From positions 1 through 64,000 of the forward strand of contig NZ_LUKE01000003.1 of assembly GCF_001592735.1 (NCBI RefSeq): 64,000 nt of DNA, given 5' to 3'. The DNA is from Bdellovibrio bacteriovorus (GTDB lineage Bacteria; Bdellovibrionota; Bdellovibrionia; Bdellovibrionales; Bdellovibrionaceae). A model generated the notes under the pieces. The model ran no database searches, had not been told where the DNA came from, and saw only the letters and a list, made by a program, of their open reading frames with translations. Within the stretch, counting starts at the first letter, position 1. Each line of letters opens with the position of its first letter. Below are positions 35,273 through 44,210 of this stretch, piece by piece. Position numbers and translations under genes: made by a program.

Positions 35273-37453
35273 ATGGAATCATTTGAAAAACAGACTCAAA
35301 AAGACACGGAACTGCAGCTTATAGGTATGACTTGTGTCAACTGTGCCGCAAAGATTGAAAAGACCCTCAATGCGATGCCAAACGTGAAGGCCTCGGTTAA
35401 TTTTGCGACCGAAAAAGCCATCGTGCATTTCCCGCCGGATATGCCGGTGAAAGATTTGATTCTGGCTGTACAAAACGTGGGTTATCAGGCCTTTCAATTA
35501 GACTCTGAAGAAGACGTTCATAAAGCCGAAGCGGCGGCTCACGCCGAATATAAAAAAGACTTATTCCATTTTATCGCAGCCGTGGTTCTGACTTTGCCGT
35601 TTTTAGCGGAAATGATCTCTATGTTTGCGGGTGAGGGGCATGGCTTGATTCCTCGGAATATCCAATGGGCCTTAGCAACGCCGGTGCAATTTTGGATCGG
35701 CGCTCGTTTTTATAAGGGCGCTTATTTTGCCCTTCGCTCTAAAACGGCGAACATGGATGTCTTAGTCGCGCTTGGCACGACGATGGCTTATATGTTAAGT
35801 GCGGTGATCACCGCGACGCAAATGCATCAACATCATGTTTACTTTGAAGCGAGCACCATGGTGATCACTTTGATCCTGTTAGGCAAGCTGATGGAAAGCC
35901 GTGCTAAGGGTAAAACTTCGGAAGCCGTCGAAGGACTTTTGCGTTTGCAGCCCAAAAAAGCATTTGCCGAAAGAAACGGTGAGTTTGTCGAAGTCGATGT
36001 CAAAGATCTTAAGCCCGGCGATATTGTTCGCGTAAAAAATGGTGAAGCTTTGCCCATTGATGGGGACGTGGTTGACGGGCAATCCAGTGTCGATGAATCC
36101 ATGCTCACTGGAGAAAGCATTCCGGTTGCAAAAAAACCGGGTGATGCGGTTTTTGCGGCGACGATGAACCACGAAGGGACTTTAAAAATCAAAGTGACAG
36201 GTGTGGGTGCTAAAACTCAATTAGCGCAAATCATTAAAATAGTGACGACGGCCCAGGGATCCAAAGCGCCGATCCAAAGACTCGCCGACAAGATCTCTAG
36301 CATTTTTGTTCCGGTGGTGGTGGGGATTGCTTTTGTCACGTTGATTGCGACATATTTTTGGACCGGGGATTGGACGACGGCTTTGATTTCAGCTGTCTCT
36401 GTTCTGGTGATCGCATGTCCCTGTGCTTTGGGTCTGGCCACTCCGACCGCCGTGGTGGTGGGGATTGGGAAGGCGGCGCAAGCAGGGATCCTGTTCCGTG
36501 ATGCCAAAGCACTTGAGTTGGCGGAAAAGATGAACGTGCTGATCTTAGATAAAACGGGCACGATCACGGAGGGTAAACCCAAGGTGCAAGAGGTCGTTCC
36601 TTTTGAAGGCTTTAGTAAAGAAAAGATTTTGATTTCATCGGCCAGTTTAGAGCAAGGGTCTTCTCATCCCTTGGCTCATGCGATTGTCGAGGAAGCCAAG
36701 GCCAAGCGTTTGGCTTTGGTGAACGTTGAAAAATTCAAAGCCATCTCGGGATCGGGCATTGAAGGCGTGGTTGCGGGAGTGGATGTGAAAGTCGGGCAGC
36801 CAGCGTGGTTTGATCTTTCGGACGAGCAAAGTGTTTTAGTAAAAACTTATCAAGCCAAAGGTCAAACCGTGATGGTGGTTTCAATCTCGGGAAAAATCGC
36901 CGGTTTTATCGGGGTGGCCGATCAGGTGCGCGAAAGCTCCAGGGCCGCCGTCGCGGCGCTAGCAGCCAAAGGTATTCAAGTGATTATGGTCACCGGGGAT
37001 AACGAAGGCACAGCGAAAGAAATTTCCCGCCAAGTGGGAATTCAGGAATACAAATATGGCGTCAAGCCTGCGGATAAAGCCAATATCGTGGTCGCGATGA
37101 AACGAAAAAAGAAAATCGTGGCGATGGTGGGTGACGGAATTAATGATGCCCCGGCGTTAGCCATGGCCGATATCAGTTTTTCCATGGCCTCGGGCACGGA
37201 TGTCGCCATTGAAGCCGCTGACATCACCTTGATGAAAAGTGATCTGGGATCCGTCGTCCAAGCTTTGGATTTATCGGGGATGACTTTAAAAAAGATCCGT
37301 CAGAATTTGTTCTTTGCGTTTATTTATAATGTCTTGGGAATTCCGCTAGCGGCCTTGGGATTATTAAACCCGATGATCGCGGGCGCTGCCATGGCGGCAA
37401 GCTCGGTTTCGGTGGTCAGTAATTCGCTCTTATTAAAGCGGAAGAAGATATGA
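35273..37453 (+). CDS. copA: Copper-exporting P-type ATPase
   Basis: 726 residues, with one N-terminal HMA domain (GMTCVNCAAK, Cys21/Cys24), eight expected membrane spans and the intramembrane CPC (Cys382, Cys384). Phosphorylation site DKTGTITEG (Asp426), TGES, hinge GDGINDAPALA. The CPC motif and the HMA domain indicate Cu(I) export (PIB-1 type). A single HMA domain is common. It begins after a divergent control region shared with the His-rich gene, and no CueR-type operator could be recognised there. Confidence 0.95.
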   Translation: MESFEKQTQKDTELQLIGMTCVNCAAKIEKTLNAMPNVKASVNFATEKAIVHFPPDMPVKDLILAVQNVGYQAFQLDSEEDVHKAEAAAHAEYKKDLFHFIAAVVLTLPFLAEMISMFAGEGHGLIPRNIQWALATPVQFWIGARFYKGAYFALRSKTANMDVLVALGTTMAYMLSAVITATQMHQHHVYFEASTMVITLILLGKLMESRAKGKTSEAVEGLLRLQPKKAFAERNGEFVEVDVKDLKPGDIVRVKNGEALPIDGDVVDGQSSVDESMLTGESIPVAKKPGDAVFAATMNHEGTLKIKVTGVGAKTQLAQIIKIVTTAQGSKAPIQRLADKISSIFVPVVVGIAFVTLIATYFWTGDWTTALISAVSVLVIACPCALGLATPTAVVVGIGKAAQAGILFRDAKALELAEKMNVLILDKTGTITEGKPKVQEVVPFEGFSKEKILISSASLEQGSSHPLAHAIVEEAKAKRLALVNVEKFKAISGSGIEGVVAGVDVKVGQPAWFDLSDEQSVLVKTYQAKGQTVMVVSISGKIAGFIGVADQVRESSRAAVAALAAKGIQVIMVTGDNEGTAKEISRQVGIQEYKYGVKPADKANIVVAMKRKKKIVAMVGDGINDAPALAMADISFSMASGTDVAIEAADITLMKSDLGSVVQALDLSGMTLKKIRQNLFFAFIYNVLGIPLAALGLLNPMIAGAAMAASSVSVVSNSLLLKRKKI

Positions 37454-37462
37454 AGAAAATGA

Positions 37463-37498
37463 TGCACCAGTGCTACCTACGTAGGTAGCAGAGGTGCA
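37463..37498. repeat. Perfect 20-bp palindrome within a 36-bp inverted repeat
   Basis: TGCTACCTACGTAGGTAGCA (37471-37490) is a perfect palindrome; TGCACC and GGTGCA flank it symmetrically two bases away. It lies between the converging copA and 37514-38470 genes. No T run is present, so it is not a typical terminator. Confidence 0.8.
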
Positions 37499-37513
37499 GC
37501 ATAAAAGCACAAT

Positions 37514-38470
37514 TTAAAAGGCTTGCAGAACAATAGACGTGTTCATTTTAACCGGTGTTTCTTCACCATCTTTATCTCGCTCTAGGCCAAAAACATCGAC
37601 ATCAGCCGTGGTGGTGAAGTTAGAGTGATCCAATTGAAGGCCTCCGCAATAGGCGGCGCAGTTTGTTTGAAATGAGCTAGGTCTTCCACTAAGGTTGCGA
37701 GGGACTAGGGCTTCAGTGCCACGAATCCACCATTCATTACTAAGAGCACGCAGCTGATCTCCCGCGATGATGCATTTTCCGATGGGGCCCGGTGTTCCGT
37801 CTGAATTTCTCAACATCCAAGTGATCCGGATCGTAGAAATGACTAAATCTTTAGAAGAGTCTTTGCGAGAAAATGCAATGGTAGGGATTCGGAAATAGTC
37901 TGATTCAACATCTTGCGTTGGCGTTTCGTTGGGCGAAGTGATTTTCTGGCTGTAACAACTAACCGCTTTTGATGGGATGATTGGAAGCGGGGAGCTTGTC
38001 ATGTGCACTTGGTTGTTAGGAGTTTCCGGCGGCGTGCGATATCTTTGAGAGATCGGATATTCCATGGTTTTTTCAAGACCCGCAAGTCCTAGGATTTCAT
38101 GAAATATCAGCATCATCTTATATTCGCGCGTCGCGATTCCCCACCAAGCAAAGCGATTGATGACCACCATATTTTTAGCGGGATAATTGATCATCGTCGA
38201 TTCTTGTTGGCGACCATGGGCTTCAACAATCAGAACCTCGTTGGTCACCGCGACTTTGATGGTTTTTAAGATAGATCTCAGGTCTTTACCCTGAAGCTCA
38301 GGATAGGTTTCAAAGTCTTCGGAGACTTCGTCTAAAATACTATTAGCATGTCTTAAGAATTCCAAAGCAATCGGGTCTCCGCCATTGCCAACGCTACCAC
38401 CGTCCTCAATCCTTGAGGCTTGGGCGGCTAGCGATCCTACCAATAAAGATAGAATAACTAAAAACTTCAT
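37514..38470 (-). CDS. Secreted protein with GNGGD motif and HEILGLAG core (family member C)
   Basis: 318 residues with signal peptide (ending AAQAS). Just after cleavage it reads RIEDGGSVGNGGDPIALEFLRHA. It also has NYPAKNMVVIN and MLIFHEILGLAGLEKTMEYPIS (about residues 98-145), the two segments shared with member A (20325). The two Cys in NCAAYCGG and one in GKCIIAG may be disulfide-bonded. Its ATG overlaps the stop of the TIGR02147 gene (ATGA), so regulator and secreted product are translated together. Confidence 0.8.
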   Translation of the reverse strand: MKFLVILSLLVGSLAAQASRIEDGGSVGNGGDPIALEFLRHANSILDEVSEDFETYPELQGKDLRSILKTIKVAVTNEVLIVEAHGRQQESTMINYPAKNMVVINRFAWWGIATREYKMMLIFHEILGLAGLEKTMEYPISQRYRTPPETPNNQVHMTSSPLPIIPSKAVSCYSQKITSPNETPTQDVESDYFRIPTIAFSRKDSSKDLVISTIRITWMLRNSDGTPGPIGKCIIAGDQLRALSNEWWIRGTEALVPRNLSGRPSSFQTNCAAYCGGLQLDHSNFTTTADVDVFGLERDKDGEETPVKMNTSIVLQAF

Positions 38471-39312
38471 TTTACACTCCTTTGTATTTTGTTTGTCAGA
38501 GGGAATAGCTGGATCTGAAGCTGAACAACCTGGTCTCCCGTGTCCTCTTCCATTAATTTTTCAAATTTTATTTTAAAATCGCGAATGAGCTCTTTAGCGG
38601 CTTCCATATTGGCAGAACTCATTACCAGTGAAATGGCCGAGATCTCTCGCTCTTGAACCGAGACTTTGCGTAAAGCCTGTTTGGCGTTTTCAAGCATCTG
38701 CTCGTGATAGCGTTTGATGGCTTCACTGGTGACATCGTTCGTGGTATCTAAGCGGCCTTCGGCCAGTTGCAGATATCCTTTGGAGTTGCGTTTTAATAAC
38801 TCCAACTCCAACATCACCTTGATGGCGTTAGAAACATCCCGAGGGGTGACTTTGAATAAAAAATTATCTGCAATCCATTCCGGATCTTCTTTAAAGCCAT
38901 GCATGCGGCAGAATTCGCGCAAAGCCAGGTAATACCAATTGGAGATCACTGAAAAGCTTTTGTCATCCATGATGCGCACTTGAGCGTCGGGATGTTCTTT
39001 GCCCATTTTTTCCATCAACAAAACCGACAGACGGGGATCGTGTTTGATTTTGTGCAGTTTTACTAAATCACGAAAGTACTGCGCCTGCTTATGGTTGAAC
39101 TTAAAATAGCTAATCAATTGTTCGGTGATTTGCGGGCCGGGCTCTCGTTCACCATTGATGATTTTTGTAATGGAAGAAGTGGCCTTTAACCCTAACGATT
39201 GCGCCCAAGATCCGTAAGACCAATTCCTGCGCGAAGTTTTCATGTCCTGAGCATGAGCCAGTAAAAAACTGCGATAGTCGGTGAATTGGGTGACGCTTAG
39301 ATTTGTTCGCAT
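38467..39312 (-). CDS. TIGR02147 family protein (putative regulator)
   Basis: 281 residues with N-terminal VTQFTDYRSFLLAHAQDMKTSRRNWSYGSWAQSLG, then an HTH-like segment (SSITKIINGEREPGPQITEQLISYF), a winged-helix-like middle and a C-terminal helical domain (ISAISLVMSSANMEAAKELIRDF). It is the promoter-proximal gene of a two-gene operon with the secreted protein at 37514 (4-base overlap). A cluster of GTTGGC/GCCAAC repeats directly upstream may be its operator. Confidence 0.85.
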   Translation of the reverse strand: MRTNLSVTQFTDYRSFLLAHAQDMKTSRRNWSYGSWAQSLGLKATSSITKIINGEREPGPQITEQLISYFKFNHKQAQYFRDLVKLHKIKHDPRLSVLLMEKMGKEHPDAQVRIMDDKSFSVISNWYYLALREFCRMHGFKEDPEWIADNFLFKVTPRDVSNAIKVMLELELLKRNSKGYLQLAEGRLDTTNDVTSEAIKRYHEQMLENAKQALRKVSVQEREISAISLVMSSANMEAAKELIRDFKIKFEKLMEEDTGDQVVQLQIQLFPLTNKIQRSVK

Positions 39313-39314
39313 AG

Positions 39315-39393
39315 GCCAACGGTAAAAAGAATGTTGGCAAGATTCAAACTAAATGTTGGCAGATCGGGCAAATACCCTTGGCATGGCTGCCAA
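39315..39393 (-). promoter_or_regulatory. Candidate operator region with GTTGGCA repeats
   Basis: Direct repeats of GTTGGCA at 39333-39339 and 39355-39361 (22 bases apart, two helical turns), GCCAAC at 39315-39320, and a 16-base palindrome TTGGCA-TGGC-TGCCAA at 39378-39393. All lie upstream of the TIGR02147 gene. Confidence 0.55.
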
Positions 39394-39428
39394 CGTCTAA
39401 CGCTGATCGTTAAGGAGAGGCTAAGAGT

Positions 39429-41018
39429 CTATTCTTTTTCTTTGGTTTTAATATAAGCGTCGCGAAGCCACAGTCGAATGTGTTTTAAGAAGTAATCCTT
39501 CATGCCAAAAAAGACGAAGTGGTTATGAAAGTAATCCCCTCCGCCTTTGTCTTTTTCCGTGAAATTCACGGTGCCGATGATTTCCGGAAGATCCAATTCT
39601 TGAGGACGCCATAAGATAAACTCCCGAAAGGCCCCTATGCTCATAGCGCGATAGTACTTCAGAACCAAGCCCGCTTCCGAGATCTCCGTGATCTCGACGG
39701 GGTTTGCGACCTTCACCGGAATGATTTCTTGAATCGAGGCTAAGGAGGTTGTCTCTTTGTTGGCAAAGCGTTTTTCGCTGCTTAAAAGTTTTTTTAATAA
39801 ATAACTGCGATCTAAAGGAGTGAAGATCAGCTCCTTAACCCATTTAGATAGGTTGCGGACCTCGTCAGGTAAGATTTTATGTTTTGAAACCATGTAAAGC
39901 ACGGGCAAAGCCTCCCCCGAGGCACCATGCTTTTTTTTGCGGTCTTTCATGTACTGTAAAATCTGTTCCCATCGCTTTTCTTTTTCTACGTAAAAAAGAT
40001 CGTGATTGCCAATGACGATATCAAATTCGGGGGGCAATTCTTGGCGATTGACGGTGTCTTTATCGGCAAGGTCTGAAAGAAATTGTCCATAGTGGTTATA
40101 GACAAAAACATGCACGGACTTCATTTTTTCGCTTAAAAAGTTTTTAAGATCAAGACTCAGCTGGACGTCTTCATCTAAAATCAAAATGCTTAAGGGTTTA
40201 TCGGAAAGCTGTTTTAGGTCCGTGTTCTGATGGCTTTTTTTCTGTAAGACATGGCGACGGATCTGGGCGATCTGTTTATTGTCGATGCCGAAAAAAAGAA
40301 AATGGCACAGAAATTCATTTTCGCCGATCTCTTTGGAGGAATCGCAATAAGCGTACACGCTGCGCTTATCATCGGTTTTAAAGGCTTCAGAATAGTACTT
40401 GGTGAAAGCGCCCAGTTTGATTTCGTGATTGTTAATTGTGGTAAAACCAACCTCGGATAAGGAATTGATCGACACTTCCTTGAGCATCTCTAAGGTGGAA
40501 TTCAGCTGAATAGTCGCGACGGTGTCAGACTTCACGGGATGATGCCCGGTGAGGGCATATTCGATGTGCTGCTTTAAAATCAGCTTATCAAACGGCTTAA
40601 AGATCACATTGTTAATAATCCGATCTTCCGCCAATTTAATATCGAAATCGGGGCTGTCAAAGGCTGTCAGGATCAAAGCTCCTTCTGGGGAGCGTACTTT
40701 GCGGCGGCGTAAAAACTGATGGGCGCGACCAATGAGATTCATATGCCTTTTGCCGAAGATTTCGTATTTTGCGATCATCAAGCGCAGCTCATGATTTTCA
40801 GACGGAGCCAATTCTTCATCGGAAGTGTCCGAAGGATGTTTTTCCCCGTGCGTAGCTAGGGCTAAGGGACCGTCTTTCATAACGGCCTTTAAAAACTGAT
40901 GGAATAAAGCAAGGGTCGGAAAAAAGCGAATATGAAGCTTTGGATCTATCAGTTTAATGGTATCTAATAGATCTTTCTGGGAACGTTCGTCATCTTCTAG
41001 AACGTATATGAACTTCAT
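39429..41018 (-). CDS. Duplicated receiver-like plus PilZ-like protein
   Basis: 529 residues in two similar halves. Each half starts with a receiver-like domain (MKFIYVLEDDERSQKDL, and LSILILDEDVQLSLDL near residue 275), ends the receiver with an FKPFDK/FTPLDR segment, and continues into a PilZ-like beta domain with EISEAGLVLKYY or SINSLSEVGFTTI. The first receiver has no clear phosphoacceptor Asp at the usual place (GPLALATHGE), so it may be a pseudo-receiver. The PilZ assignment is tentative: the RxxxR c-di-GMP motif is not evident. There is no signal peptide; it is a cytoplasmic signalling adaptor by inference. Confidence 0.7.
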   Translation of the reverse strand: MKFIYVLEDDERSQKDLLDTIKLIDPKLHIRFFPTLALFHQFLKAVMKDGPLALATHGEKHPSDTSDEELAPSENHELRLMIAKYEIFGKRHMNLIGRAHQFLRRRKVRSPEGALILTAFDSPDFDIKLAEDRIINNVIFKPFDKLILKQHIEYALTGHHPVKSDTVATIQLNSTLEMLKEVSINSLSEVGFTTINNHEIKLGAFTKYYSEAFKTDDKRSVYAYCDSSKEIGENEFLCHFLFFGIDNKQIAQIRRHVLQKKSHQNTDLKQLSDKPLSILILDEDVQLSLDLKNFLSEKMKSVHVFVYNHYGQFLSDLADKDTVNRQELPPEFDIVIGNHDLFYVEKEKRWEQILQYMKDRKKKHGASGEALPVLYMVSKHKILPDEVRNLSKWVKELIFTPLDRSYLLKKLLSSEKRFANKETTSLASIQEIIPVKVANPVEITEISEAGLVLKYYRAMSIGAFREFILWRPQELDLPEIIGTVNFTEKDKGGGDYFHNHFVFFGMKDYFLKHIRLWLRDAYIKTKEKE

Positions 41019-41062
41019 ATACCTTAATTATATCTTAGAATGAGGCAGAAAGTAGGGAATTC

Positions 41063-41407
41063 TTAGTTTCCGCGGAAAATAAAGTAAACAGCCCCCACTA
41101 GGCATAAACCCGCCCACAGGAAGTCTAGCTTTAAAGACTGTTTCATATAGAGAACTGAGAACCCGGCAAAGACCACCATCGTGATCACCTCTTGGATGAT
41201 CTTTAATTGCGGCAAGGTGAAGTGTTGATAACCCATGCGGTTGGCCGGGACTTGCAGCACATATTCAAAAAAAGCGATCCCCCAGCTGACCATGATGGCG
41301 ACCCACAAAGCGGACTCTTTAAAGGACTTTAAGTGGCCGTACCACGCAAAAGTCATAAAAATATTCGAAAGAACCAAAAGACTGATAGGGGTGATTGTTT
41401 GCATCAT
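41063..41407 (-). CDS. DUF486 family small membrane protein
   Basis: 114 residues from the ATG at 41407, which overlaps the stop of the upstream transporter gene as ATGA; an earlier in-frame start at 41440 would overlap more. Four hydrophobic spans and the sequence FAWYGHLKSFKES and ANRMGYQHFTLPQLKIIQEV match DUF486 (DMT-like fold). The function is unknown. It is the last gene of a three-gene run from 43751. Confidence 0.85.
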   Translation of the reverse strand: MMQTITPISLLVLSNIFMTFAWYGHLKSFKESALWVAIMVSWGIAFFEYVLQVPANRMGYQHFTLPQLKIIQEVITMVVFAGFSVLYMKQSLKLDFLWAGLCLVGAVYFIFRGN

Positions 41408-43011
41408 TTGTTGGACCTCTGACTGTAAGCGTGGTTGCAAAGAAGGCTGGCAATACGACGATACTCACTGAGTAGATCCAAGTGAATGGAGCTCGTATTG
41501 ATCGAGACATTAATGCCGCGATTTAAACGACTGATGTGATTTTCCCGTAAGCCGATCTCGGTCTTAGCAAGCTCGCGTTTTAACTGAATCGCGTCTTCGC
41601 AAAGATCGGGGTTTTGTTGCGCGTTGATGGCCATGGAAGCCACTTTGACGACTTGCTCGTGCATTTGGCGAATTTCCGCCCAACCTTGATCTGAAAATTC
41701 AAGCTTTAACGCATTTTTCTTAATGGCTAACGCCAGGATGTTGATATCAATCGCATCCGCCGCACGTTCAAGGTCACTTAAGAACATGATCATGTTCATG
41801 ATGTTTTGATGAACCACGGTCGTTGATTTATTAGCGTGATCTAAAAGGAACATCTTGGTTTCGCGATACAAGAAATCGACCTTGTTGTCGCGATCCTTGA
41901 TGGAGTCAAAGTCTTTGGGGTCATTAGACTCAAATAAACGAATCGAATCTTTAATCATTCCTAAAACGATGTCTGAAGTTCTTTGGATTTCGCGATTGGC
42001 ATAGGAAATGGCCAAGGCCGAGCTTTCATAGTTATTGCGATTCACAAATTCGGTACCAAATTCCTCCGACGCCGCTTTCGGGAACATCTTCTCAATCAGC
42101 TCGGCCCCTTTATTGATGAACGGGAAAAAGATCACCGCTGAAAGCACATTAAATATCAAATGCGCATTGGCGATAGAACGCGACATCGTCGTATCAAAGG
42201 TCATCAGAAAATCAATAAACACTTGCGTGAAGGGGTAAAAGATCACCACGCTGATGGTTTTATAAAAGAAATGCGCCCAAGCCACTTGGCGGCCGATATA
42301 ATTTCCGCCCGCAGCGGCAATCAAAGCCACCGAAGTCGTGCCGATATTTGCGCCATACACCCAAAGCATGGCGTCGTAAAACGTGATGGCTTTGACGGCT
42401 GCTAAACTCATTGCCAGACCGATGGTCACGGCGCTGGACTGTACCAGCGCGCAGAAGACCATGGAAATCATCAATGAATATCCCGGATTGTCACGAACAC
42501 TTTGGAATAAGTCCGTCAGCATCGGATTTTCAGCAAAGTGATGCGCTGACGTTGTGATCAAGTTTAAGCCTAAAAACAGCAAACCAAAGCCCATGAAAAC
42601 CAAAGACAGATTTTTAAAAACAGTTTTCTTGGCTTTGAAATAAAAAGCAAAAGCGATCGCAAAAACGGGAAGCGCAAAAGAGCCCAAGTCTAACGAAATC
42701 AATTGAACCGTGAGTGTTGTTCCAATCGCGGTGCCGATAATAACGCCCATGACCTGGCGAAGATTGATAACCTTCGCGGAGCCCAGGCCGACAAGCATCG
42801 AAGTGACCGCGCCTGAGCTTTGCATCAGGGTTGTTAAGATCACCCCGGTTAAGATGGCTAAGAACTTACTTTGCGAAAGACGGTTTAAAAGATTTGTGAT
42901 CTTTCCGGCCATCAATTTTTCTAAAGAGGAGGACGCGATGTTCATCCCGTAAAGGAAAAGGGCGACTCCGCTGACAAGTAAGATAAAATAGGAATTATGC
43001 GTGTCTATCAT
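41404..43011 (-). CDS. Na/Pi-cotransporter family protein with PhoU-like C-terminus
   Basis: 535 residues. The N-terminal ~320 residues hold two repeats with QSSGAVTSMLVGLGS and QSSAVTIGLAMSLAA, the signature QSS of NptA/SLC34-like transporters. The C-terminal 200 residues are a PhoU-like helical domain. It probably imports phosphate with Na+. It overlaps the YoaK-like gene by 4 bases and the DUF486 gene by 4 bases. Confidence 0.9.
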   Translation of the reverse strand: MIDTHNSYFILLVSGVALFLYGMNIASSSLEKLMAGKITNLLNRLSQSKFLAILTGVILTTLMQSSGAVTSMLVGLGSAKVINLRQVMGVIIGTAIGTTLTVQLISLDLGSFALPVFAIAFAFYFKAKKTVFKNLSLVFMGFGLLFLGLNLITTSAHHFAENPMLTDLFQSVRDNPGYSLMISMVFCALVQSSAVTIGLAMSLAAVKAITFYDAMLWVYGANIGTTSVALIAAAGGNYIGRQVAWAHFFYKTISVVIFYPFTQVFIDFLMTFDTTMSRSIANAHLIFNVLSAVIFFPFINKGAELIEKMFPKAASEEFGTEFVNRNNYESSALAISYANREIQRTSDIVLGMIKDSIRLFESNDPKDFDSIKDRDNKVDFLYRETKMFLLDHANKSTTVVHQNIMNMIMFLSDLERAADAIDINILALAIKKNALKLEFSDQGWAEIRQMHEQVVKVASMAINAQQNPDLCEDAIQLKRELAKTEIGLRENHISRLNRGINVSINTSSIHLDLLSEYRRIASLLCNHAYSQRSNK

Positions 43012-43751
43012 TCTGTGGTGTCCAATTTCTCATCAAAGTGGATGAGACTCCAAAAGAATAGAATTGTAGCAATTAAAGAGGGAATGAGAAAGCCCCAATA
43101 TTCAAATATCATGTAAACTTGCGCAGATACGAAGGAGCCTAGAATAAAAGAAGCGATCAGACCGGCACGCATCCAGTTCGCCCGCTTTTCGTTAATCCGC
43201 GGCTGAATTTTGTGAGAATGAGTTAAGATTCGTACCAAGCCGATGCCTAAGTCCGTCGTAATACCGGTTAAGTGAGTGGTGCGTATGATCGCACCGAACG
43301 CCGAAGTGACCGTGCCATTTTGTAAGCCACATGCCAAACACAAGGCGGCCAGTAAAATGTAATCTTTGTGAACGATATCGGCCCCAAAATCTCCGAAAAA
43401 CCCCAAGCCACCGGCTAGGGCCACCGACGAAGTGAGTAAGAAAATTAAAAACATCACGGTGGGGTACAAAGGTTTGCGATTGGTTTGAATACGTCGATCC
43501 ACCAGATAAGCAGACATCATGGAACCGCCGATGAAAAATCCAGGGACGAGCAGCATTCCCAAGGAATGAATCCATTTGCCCGAGGCGGCTTCCGCCCCAA
43601 TCAAGGTTCCAAAGCCAGTGACGTGAGAAACAAAGCGATGACACGACAAAAAACCACCGGTGTTAATAGCGCCGGCTTGAAAAGCCATGGAAAGCCAGAT
43701 CGCGACATTCGCGCGACTGTAGTGAGAAAGGGTTCGTTGATAAGAGAACAT
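43008..43751 (-). CDS. YoaK/DUF1275 family membrane protein
   Basis: 247 residues from the ATG at 43751 (a TTG 9 bases upstream is possible). About six or seven membrane spans; family text AGAINTGGFLSCHRFVSHVTGFGT and CLACGLQNGTVTSAFGAIIRTTHLTGITTDLG. DUF1275 proteins are of unknown role. It is the first gene of the run with the phosphate transporter. Confidence 0.85.
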   Translation of the reverse strand: MFSYQRTLSHYSRANVAIWLSMAFQAGAINTGGFLSCHRFVSHVTGFGTLIGAEAASGKWIHSLGMLLVPGFFIGGSMMSAYLVDRRIQTNRKPLYPTVMFLIFLLTSSVALAGGLGFFGDFGADIVHKDYILLAALCLACGLQNGTVTSAFGAIIRTTHLTGITTDLGIGLVRILTHSHKIQPRINEKRANWMRAGLIASFILGSFVSAQVYMIFEYWGFLIPSLIATILFFWSLIHFDEKLDTTE

Positions 43752-43811
43752 CTGTAACAAGAGTAAAACAACTCTTTCAAAAAGACAAAAGACGGCTATA
43801 TACTAAGGTCT

Positions 43812-44210
43812 ATGTCTGTACTTGTAGTTGCCGCCGTGATTCGCCGTTTTGCTGATCCAGAAAAACGTGTTTTGATCGTCCGTCGAGGGCCGGGTCAAAG
43901 CGGGGCCGGACATTGGGAGTTTCCCGGTGGAAAAGTCGAGCGTGGAGAGTCGCCTGAGCAAGCTTTGATTCGAGAGATTGAAGAGGAGCTGGGGCTCAAT
44001 ATTCGCGTCGGCGCTTTTATTGGTGAAATCGAGCACTCATACCCTACTAAGGTCATTCGGTTGCGTGTGTACTGGGCGGAGAGCCTTCACGGAGAGCTCC
44101 AGTTGGTCGAGCACGATGCGGCAAAATGGCTTTTGCCTTCAGAGATTCCGCGGGAAGAACTTTCCGAGGCCGATCGTCCCTTTGTGGCAAAAATCCAAGT
44201 GGAAAACTAA
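43812..44210 (+). CDS. Nudix hydrolase, MutT-like
   Basis: 132 residues, a typical MutT length. The Nudix box is complete (GGKVERGESPEQALIREIEEELGL), and the flanking VLIVRRGPGQSGAGHWEFPG and HDAAKWLLPSEI fit 8-oxo-dGTP diphosphatases. It probably cleans oxidised nucleotides. It converges with the DCC1-like gene, sharing a CTAA stop overlap of 4 bases. Confidence 0.9.
   Translation: MSVLVVAAVIRRFADPEKRVLIVRRGPGQSGAGHWEFPGGKVERGESPEQALIREIEEELGLNIRVGAFIGEIEHSYPTKVIRLRVYWAESLHGELQLVEHDAAKWLLPSEIPREELSEADRPFVAKIQVEN

Noticed and set aside
43192-43644. 150-codon minus frame inside the YoaK-like gene
   Set aside because: Out-of-frame shadow; the YoaK frame has the membrane spans.
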